Shown here: piece by piece, positions 59,588 through 64,000 of the stretch | Layout of the letters: each line of letters opens with the position of its first letter | Position numbering within the stretch: position 1 is the first letter of the stretch | Assembly (NCBI RefSeq): GCF_012922555.1 | Contig: NZ_WIPK01000001.1 | Location: forward strand, 434,001-498,000 | Origin: Paraclostridium dentum | GTDB taxonomy: Bacteria; Bacillota; Clostridia; Peptostreptococcales; Peptostreptococcaceae | Direction: 5' to 3' | Length of the DNA: 64,000 nt | The notes under the pieces: generated by a model | Database searches by the model: none | What the model was told of the DNA's origin: nothing | What the model saw: the letters and a program-made list of their open reading frames with translations, nothing else | Made by a program: the position numbers and the translations under genes

Positions 59588-62500
59588 ATGAAAATTAAAA
59601 AGGGGATATATGAACAAGTAATATCTAATAAAATACATGAAGAACTTAAAATTAGGGAAGATGAAATAAATATATTTAAAGAGGAAATAGAAAAAGAAGA
59701 AGCTAAAGTAATTCTTTCTAAATATTTACAAGAAGTAACTAAAAAAAGCTTAAATCTAATTAAAAACAAAGATATAAATAAACAAATTGAGATATGTAAT
59801 CAAATAATAAATTATTTATCTGAGCAAGTAGAAGATAAAGAAATAAAAGAAAATAATATACATAAAGATGGAGAAATATTATTAAGTGTAGAAGAAAAAA
59901 TAAATAAATCTAAAATAAAAAACAATAATATAAGACCACTAACTCCTATATCACAAAGCTATTTATTTACAAATTCTAATAATGAACCAGATTTAATAAG
60001 TGAATTAAAAAGAGAAATATTAAGTAGTGATAATATAGATATATTAGTATCTTTTATAAGATGGAGTGGACTGAGGCTTATTAAAGATGAACTTATAGAA
60101 CATACACAAACTAAAAAACTTAGAATAATAACTACTTCATATATGGGAGCAAGTGAATTTAAAGCCATAAAGTTTTTATCAGAACTTCCAAATACAGAAG
60201 TAAAAATATCCTATGATACACAAAGAACAAGGCTACATGCTAAAAGTTATATGTTTAATAGGAACACAGGATTTACGACAGCATACATTGGGTCATCGAA
60301 TATATCAAAAGATGCAATGACAACAGGTCTTGAATGGAATATGAAAGTTAGCGAAAAAGATTCTAAAAACATAGTGGATAAATTTAAAGCTACATTTGAA
60401 AGTTATTTTAATGATGAAGAATTTAAAACTTTTACAGAAGAAGATGAAGAAAAATTAAAAACGGAACTAAAAAAAGCTAGAGTAAGTGAGTTGAAAAATG
60501 AAAATAACGATATAGTTAATATTGATGTTAGACCTTATCATTATCAGCAAGAAATACTAGATACTTTAAGTGTTGAAAGAGATGTACTAGGGCACAATAA
60601 AAATTTGGTTGTAGCAGCAACTGGAGTTGGAAAAACTGTTATATCTGCATTTGATTATAAAAATTTTAAAAGTCAAAATAAAGGTAAAGTAAATAGATTA
60701 CTATTTATTGCACACAGGGAAGATATATTATCACAAAGTCTTAAAACTTTTAGAACAATACTAAGAGATAGAAATTTTGGGGGATTATATAGTGGTAATT
60801 TTACACCTAATAATATAGATCATGTATTTATGACTATACAAACATTTAATTCTAAGAAGTTTGATGAATGTTTAGATAAAGAGTTTTATGATTTTATAAT
60901 AATAGATGAATTCCATCATGCAAGTGCACCTAGTTATCAAAAGATATTAGAACATTTTAAACCTAAGGTATTATTAGGCCTTACTGCAACACCTGAAAGA
61001 ATGGATGGAAAAGATGTTTTAGAATATTTTGATGGAAGAATAAGTAGTGAAATGAGATTATGTGAAGCTATAGATAAAAAGTTATTATCTACATTTCAAT
61101 ATTTTTGTATAAGTGATGAACTTGACTTAAGCAAACTTAAATGGTCAAAAGGTGGGTATGACAATAAAGAACTTACAGAATTACTTACAATAGATAAGTT
61201 AAATTCTAAGAAAAGAGCAGACTTAGTTATTAGAAGCTTGCATGATTATATATCAGATATTGATGAAGTAGTTGGACTTGGATTTTGTGTAAGTATAGAA
61301 CATTCAAATTTTATGGCTAATTATTTCAATGATAAAAAAATACCTTCAGTTACCATAAGCTCAAAAACCACTAAAGATGAAAGAGATAAAGCAAAATCAG
61401 GCCTTATAAACGGAAAGTACAAATTTGCCTTTGTAGTTGATTTATATAATGAAGGTGTAGATATCCCAGAAGTTAATACAATACTATTTTTAAGACCTAC
61501 TGAAAGCTTAACTGTATTTTTACAACAGCTAGGAAGAGGACTTAGACTTAGTGATAACAAAGAATGCTTAACAGTACTTGACTATGTAGGACAAGCACAT
61601 AAAAATTATAATTTTTATGAAAAGTTCTCATCAATAGCAAGAAAAAAAGGAAAAGTTCTAAAAGAAGAAATAGAAAATGGATTTATAACACTACCTAAGG
61701 GTTGTCATCTTCATATGGAGAAGCAAGCTAAGGAGTATATATTAAGAAATATTAATTCATTTATAAATAATAAAATAACTATAACAAATAAAATTAAAAC
61801 TTTTGAAATTGAAAGTGGTAAAAAGTTAAACTTAGAAAACTTTATAGAATTTTATAATATAACGTTAAAAGAAATTTACAAAACTAAAAATAGTTTTTAT
61901 AGACTTTGTGTAAATGCAAAAGTTAAAGAAGATTTTTCTGATATAGATGAAAAATATTTAAGTAGTGGAATGATTAGACTTACAAATACTGATTCTGTAA
62001 AACTTCTTAAATTTTGGATAGAAACATTACAAAATTATAAAAATGAAAATAAAATTGCGAATTTAACTGATAGTGAAGAGCAAATGTTACTTATGTTGTA
62101 TTATACTTTGTATACTAAGAGCCCTAAAGAATTAGGTATAAACAATATAATTGAGTTTTTAAAAAGATTGTATTCTAATAGATTAATGTATGAAGAAATT
62201 TTAGAGGTACTTAAATACAACTTAAATCATATAAAGGTAAAAACATTAAGTGATGGACTTAAATTTGAAAGTAATTTAGAAGTTCATTCAACTTATACTA
62301 AAGAACAAATACTAGCAGCATTTGGGAAAAATACTATAGATAAACAATATCCTCTTAGAGAAGGTGTTTTATACATTGAAGAAATAAAAACAGATATATT
62401 TTTAATAACTTTAAATAAAGTCGAAAAACATTTTTCTCCATCTACTATGTATGAAGATTATGCTATAAATGATAAAGTATTTAATTGGCAAAGTCAAAGT

Positions 62501-62737
62501 AGGACAAGTATAGATTCGCCTACGGGACAAAGGTATGTAAATCACATGAATACAAATAACAATGTATTGCTATTTGTGAGAGAAAATAAAAGAGAAGATG
62601 GAATCACATCTCCGTATATTTATTTAGGACCAGCAGATATAGTAAGTTATAGTGGTAGCAAACCTATAAATATTGTGTGGAAGCTTAAAAATACATTGCC
62701 TGCAAGTATTGCTGTCAAAGTAGAAAAAGCTTTGTAA
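59588..62737 (+). CDS. PLD-nuclease / superfamily 2 helicase / DUF3427 protein
   Basis: 1049 residues. Helical head with coiled coil (1-100); PLD-like nuclease domain about 135-285 with RTRLHAKSYMFN and AYIGSSNISKDAM; helicase domain with Walker A AATGVGKTV near 347, Walker B IIDEFHHAS near 440, motif III GLTATPERMDG and motif VI QQLGRGLRLS near 645; DUF3427-type C-terminus from about 700. The HKD motif has Asn where canonical PLD has Asp. Such fusions are scattered among bacteria and are plausible DNA-processing or anti-phage enzymes. AGAGGTAG before ATG. Confidence 0.85.
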   Translation: MKIKKGIYEQVISNKIHEELKIREDEINIFKEEIEKEEAKVILSKYLQEVTKKSLNLIKNKDINKQIEICNQIINYLSEQVEDKEIKENNIHKDGEILLSVEEKINKSKIKNNNIRPLTPISQSYLFTNSNNEPDLISELKREILSSDNIDILVSFIRWSGLRLIKDELIEHTQTKKLRIITTSYMGASEFKAIKFLSELPNTEVKISYDTQRTRLHAKSYMFNRNTGFTTAYIGSSNISKDAMTTGLEWNMKVSEKDSKNIVDKFKATFESYFNDEEFKTFTEEDEEKLKTELKKARVSELKNENNDIVNIDVRPYHYQQEILDTLSVERDVLGHNKNLVVAATGVGKTVISAFDYKNFKSQNKGKVNRLLFIAHREDILSQSLKTFRTILRDRNFGGLYSGNFTPNNIDHVFMTIQTFNSKKFDECLDKEFYDFIIIDEFHHASAPSYQKILEHFKPKVLLGLTATPERMDGKDVLEYFDGRISSEMRLCEAIDKKLLSTFQYFCISDELDLSKLKWSKGGYDNKELTELLTIDKLNSKKRADLVIRSLHDYISDIDEVVGLGFCVSIEHSNFMANYFNDKKIPSVTISSKTTKDERDKAKSGLINGKYKFAFVVDLYNEGVDIPEVNTILFLRPTESLTVFLQQLGRGLRLSDNKECLTVLDYVGQAHKNYNFYEKFSSIARKKGKVLKEEIENGFITLPKGCHLHMEKQAKEYILRNINSFINNKITITNKIKTFEIESGKKLNLENFIEFYNITLKEIYKTKNSFYRLCVNAKVKEDFSDIDEKYLSSGMIRLTNTDSVKLLKFWIETLQNYKNENKIANLTDSEEQMLLMLYYTLYTKSPKELGINNIIEFLKRLYSNRLMYEEILEVLKYNLNHIKVKTLSDGLKFESNLEVHSTYTKEQILAAFGKNTIDKQYPLREGVLYIEEIKTDIFLITLNKVEKHFSPSTMYEDYAINDKVFNWQSQSRTSIDSPTGQRYVNHMNTNNNVLLFVRENKREDGITSPYIYLGPADIVSYSGSKPINIVWKLKNTLPASIAVKVEKAL

Positions 62738-62784
62738 AAAATACACTTAAAAAAACATAGAGAATGTGTGGAGAATATAAAATT

Positions 62785-62830
62785 AATCCCCCTATGTAAA
62801 AAAAGCAGACGTAGGGGGATTGATATTTAT
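62785..62830. terminator. terminator between the helicase and prfC genes
   Basis: AATCCCCCTA / TAGGGGGATT with a 17-base loop; T-rich on the minus strand, so mainly for prfC. Confidence 0.65.
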
Positions 62831-64000
62831 AAAGAAGTTTCTCTTAAAACTAAACCTTCATTTCTTTCAAGAAGATGTCTAATAGACCATTCATTTTGGA
62901 ATAACAATACTGGATTTCTATTTTTATCTTCAACTAGTATTGTATCCATTGTCATCGAAAGCTTATCTGAATTGAAAGTCTCAGGTTCAATCCAACGTAT
63001 ATAACGGTAAGATAGTGTATTCATCATCATCTCAACACCATACTCTTGCTTTAGACGATATTCTAAAACTTCAAACTGTAAAACTCCAACAACTCCTACT
63101 ATAAGTTCTTCCATACCAAAGTTAGGTTGTTTGAATACTTGTATAGCACCTTCTTCTGCTAATTGTGTAATACCTTTTACAAATTGCTTTCTCTTAAGAG
63201 CATTCTTTGTAGAAACTCTTGCAAAATGTTCAGGAGCAAATTGTGGTATACCAGTGTACTCAAGCTTTGATTGTTTTTCACTTAAAGTATCACCAATATT
63301 AAATATACCTGGGTCGTGTATACCTATAATATCTCCTGGATAAGCTGTATCTATTATAACACGGTCTTGTGCCACAAACTGTTGTGGTTGAGAAAGTTTT
63401 ATCTTCTTATTTCTTTGAACATGATTTACGGACATACCTTTTTCAAATTTACCAGAGCAAATTCTAAGGAATGCAATTCTATCTCTGTGAGCTTTATCCA
63501 TATTAGCTTGGATTTTAAATATAAATCCTGAGAAGTTATCAGAATTAGGGTCTATATCACCTAAGTTACTGCTACGAGGCATAGGTGGTGGTGTTATCTC
63601 TAAAAATGACTCTAAAAATGGTTCAACACCAAAGTTAGTAAGGGCACTTCCGAAGAATACAGGAGATAATTCACCATTTAATATTTTATCTAAATCAAAA
63701 TTATCACCAGCTATATCTAAAAGTTCTATATCTTCTAGTAATTTTTCATGAAGAGCATCACCTAATAAAGTATTGAATTTTTCATCAGTTACCTCTCCAG
63801 TTATAGACTTAGCAATAGATTGTCCGTGGTTACCATCATCAAATAATTCTATTTGATTTTTATGACGGTTAAATACACCTCTAAATTCTTTACCAGAACC
63901 AATTGGCCAGTTTACTGGGCAAGAACGAATTCCTAATACATTTTCAATATCTTCAAGTAGTTCAAATGGGTCTTTTCCTTGACGGTCCATTTTATTTATG
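62827..64000 (-). CDS. prfC: peptide chain release factor 3 (N-terminus off the window)
   Basis: GTPase that removes RF1/RF2 from the ribosome after termination. The frame is open to the right edge, where INKMDRQGKDP (the G4 region NKMD) is visible; the ATG within it is internal. Further blocks CPVNWPIGSGKEFRGVFNR, PVFFGSALTNFGVEPFL, and the RF3 C-terminal domains (VGVVGVLQFEVLEYRLKQEY) follow. About 391 of the usual 525 or so residues are present. It was separated from EF-G by the RF3-specific CPVNWPIGSG segment. Confidence 0.93.
   Translation of the reverse strand, partial: INKMDRQGKDPFELLEDIENVLGIRSCPVNWPIGSGKEFRGVFNRHKNQIELFDDGNHGQSIAKSITGEVTDEKFNTLLGDALHEKLLEDIELLDIAGDNFDLDKILNGELSPVFFGSALTNFGVEPFLESFLEITPPPMPRSSNLGDIDPNSDNFSGFIFKIQANMDKAHRDRIAFLRICSGKFEKGMSVNHVQRNKKIKLSQPQQFVAQDRVIIDTAYPGDIIGIHDPGIFNIGDTLSEKQSKLEYTGIPQFAPEHFARVSTKNALKRKQFVKGITQLAEEGAIQVFKQPNFGMEELIVGVVGVLQFEVLEYRLKQEYGVEMMMNTLSYRYIRWIEPETFNSDKLSMTMDTILVEDKNRNPVLLFQNEWSIRHLLERNEGLVLRETSL

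Noticed and set aside
60100-60320. PLD domain called inactive because HKD Asp is Asn
   Set aside because: The active-site His and Lys and the GSSN element are intact, and related helicase fusions vary at this place, so loss of activity is not supported.
1-64000. tRNA, rRNA or complete insertion sequences
   Set aside because: No tRNA-like cloverleaf, rRNA stretch or transposase was recognised by reading; short or unusual RNAs could still be missed.

Overview
The window is chromosome from a low-GC Gram-positive anaerobe. The strong A/T bias, AGA/ATA codon preference, AGGAGG-type ribosome binding sites and gene families (AGCS symporter, ferredoxin, Met-gamma-lyase-like enzyme, DUF4438, RdhA-like iron-sulfur protein) point to the Clostridia. 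Peptostreptococcaceae (Paraclostridium, Paeniclostridium, Romboutsia and relatives) is my best guess; this is inference, since no rRNA or species-specific marker is present.

Host region 1 (1-34.6 kb): a partial AGCS amino-acid/Na+ symporter; a PTS EIIA(Glc)-type protein; an unusual three-gene cluster (Ser/Asn/Tyr repeat protein, soluble Hanks-type kinase, unknown protein) behind a perfect 19-bp inverted repeat; a bioB-bioD-bioA operon with a BirA-like operator over its promoter; cyclophilin, SSB, nitroreductase, a Met-gamma-lyase-like PLP enzyme, a DEAD-box helicase, a SPOR-tailed amidase, a ferredoxin and an orphan propeller histidine kinase; a MarR-controlled heterodimeric ABC exporter; a cold-shock protein; asnB running into a two-component system and a membrane-anchored propeller protein; a VTT-domain protein, DUF4438, thiol peroxidase, DUF2804 and an RdhA/QueG-like reductase. 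Most transcription units end in clear hairpin terminators.

Prophage remnant (35,269-54,692; 19.4 kb): the element sits inside a gene for an NMT1/SsuA-type ABC substrate-binding lipoprotein whose two halves lie 19.4 kb apart. A large serine recombinase lies at the left junction, and both ends can be read to the base: 5-bp core AATTG on the + strand, imperfect inverted-repeat attP arms, and an exact in-frame host gene after excision (345 aa). Inside are a cargo-like DUF4041/T5orf172 gene, ImmA and CI-like genes, a textbook operator/promoter region, Cro-like protein, Rha-ORF6C antirepressor, replisome organizer, dUTPase, a sigma-like late regulator and a tyrosine recombinase. Where the packaging, head and tail genes should be, there is a tandem pair of unknown proteins and a junction joining the start of terminase small subunit to the end of a tail-fibre gene. 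Holin, endolysin and a membrane acyltransferase follow. Several genes carry nonsense or frameshift lesions, so it looks like a defective, decaying prophage that retains lysogeny and lysis functions and some cargo.

Host region 2 (54.7-64 kb): the rest of the interrupted ABC importer operon (ATPase, permease, N-half of the binding protein), an ABC-F protein, a small unknown protein, a PLD-helicase-DUF3427 protein that may act in defence, and the C-terminal part of release factor 3 running off the right edge. No tRNA, rRNA, CRISPR array or insertion sequence was recognised.
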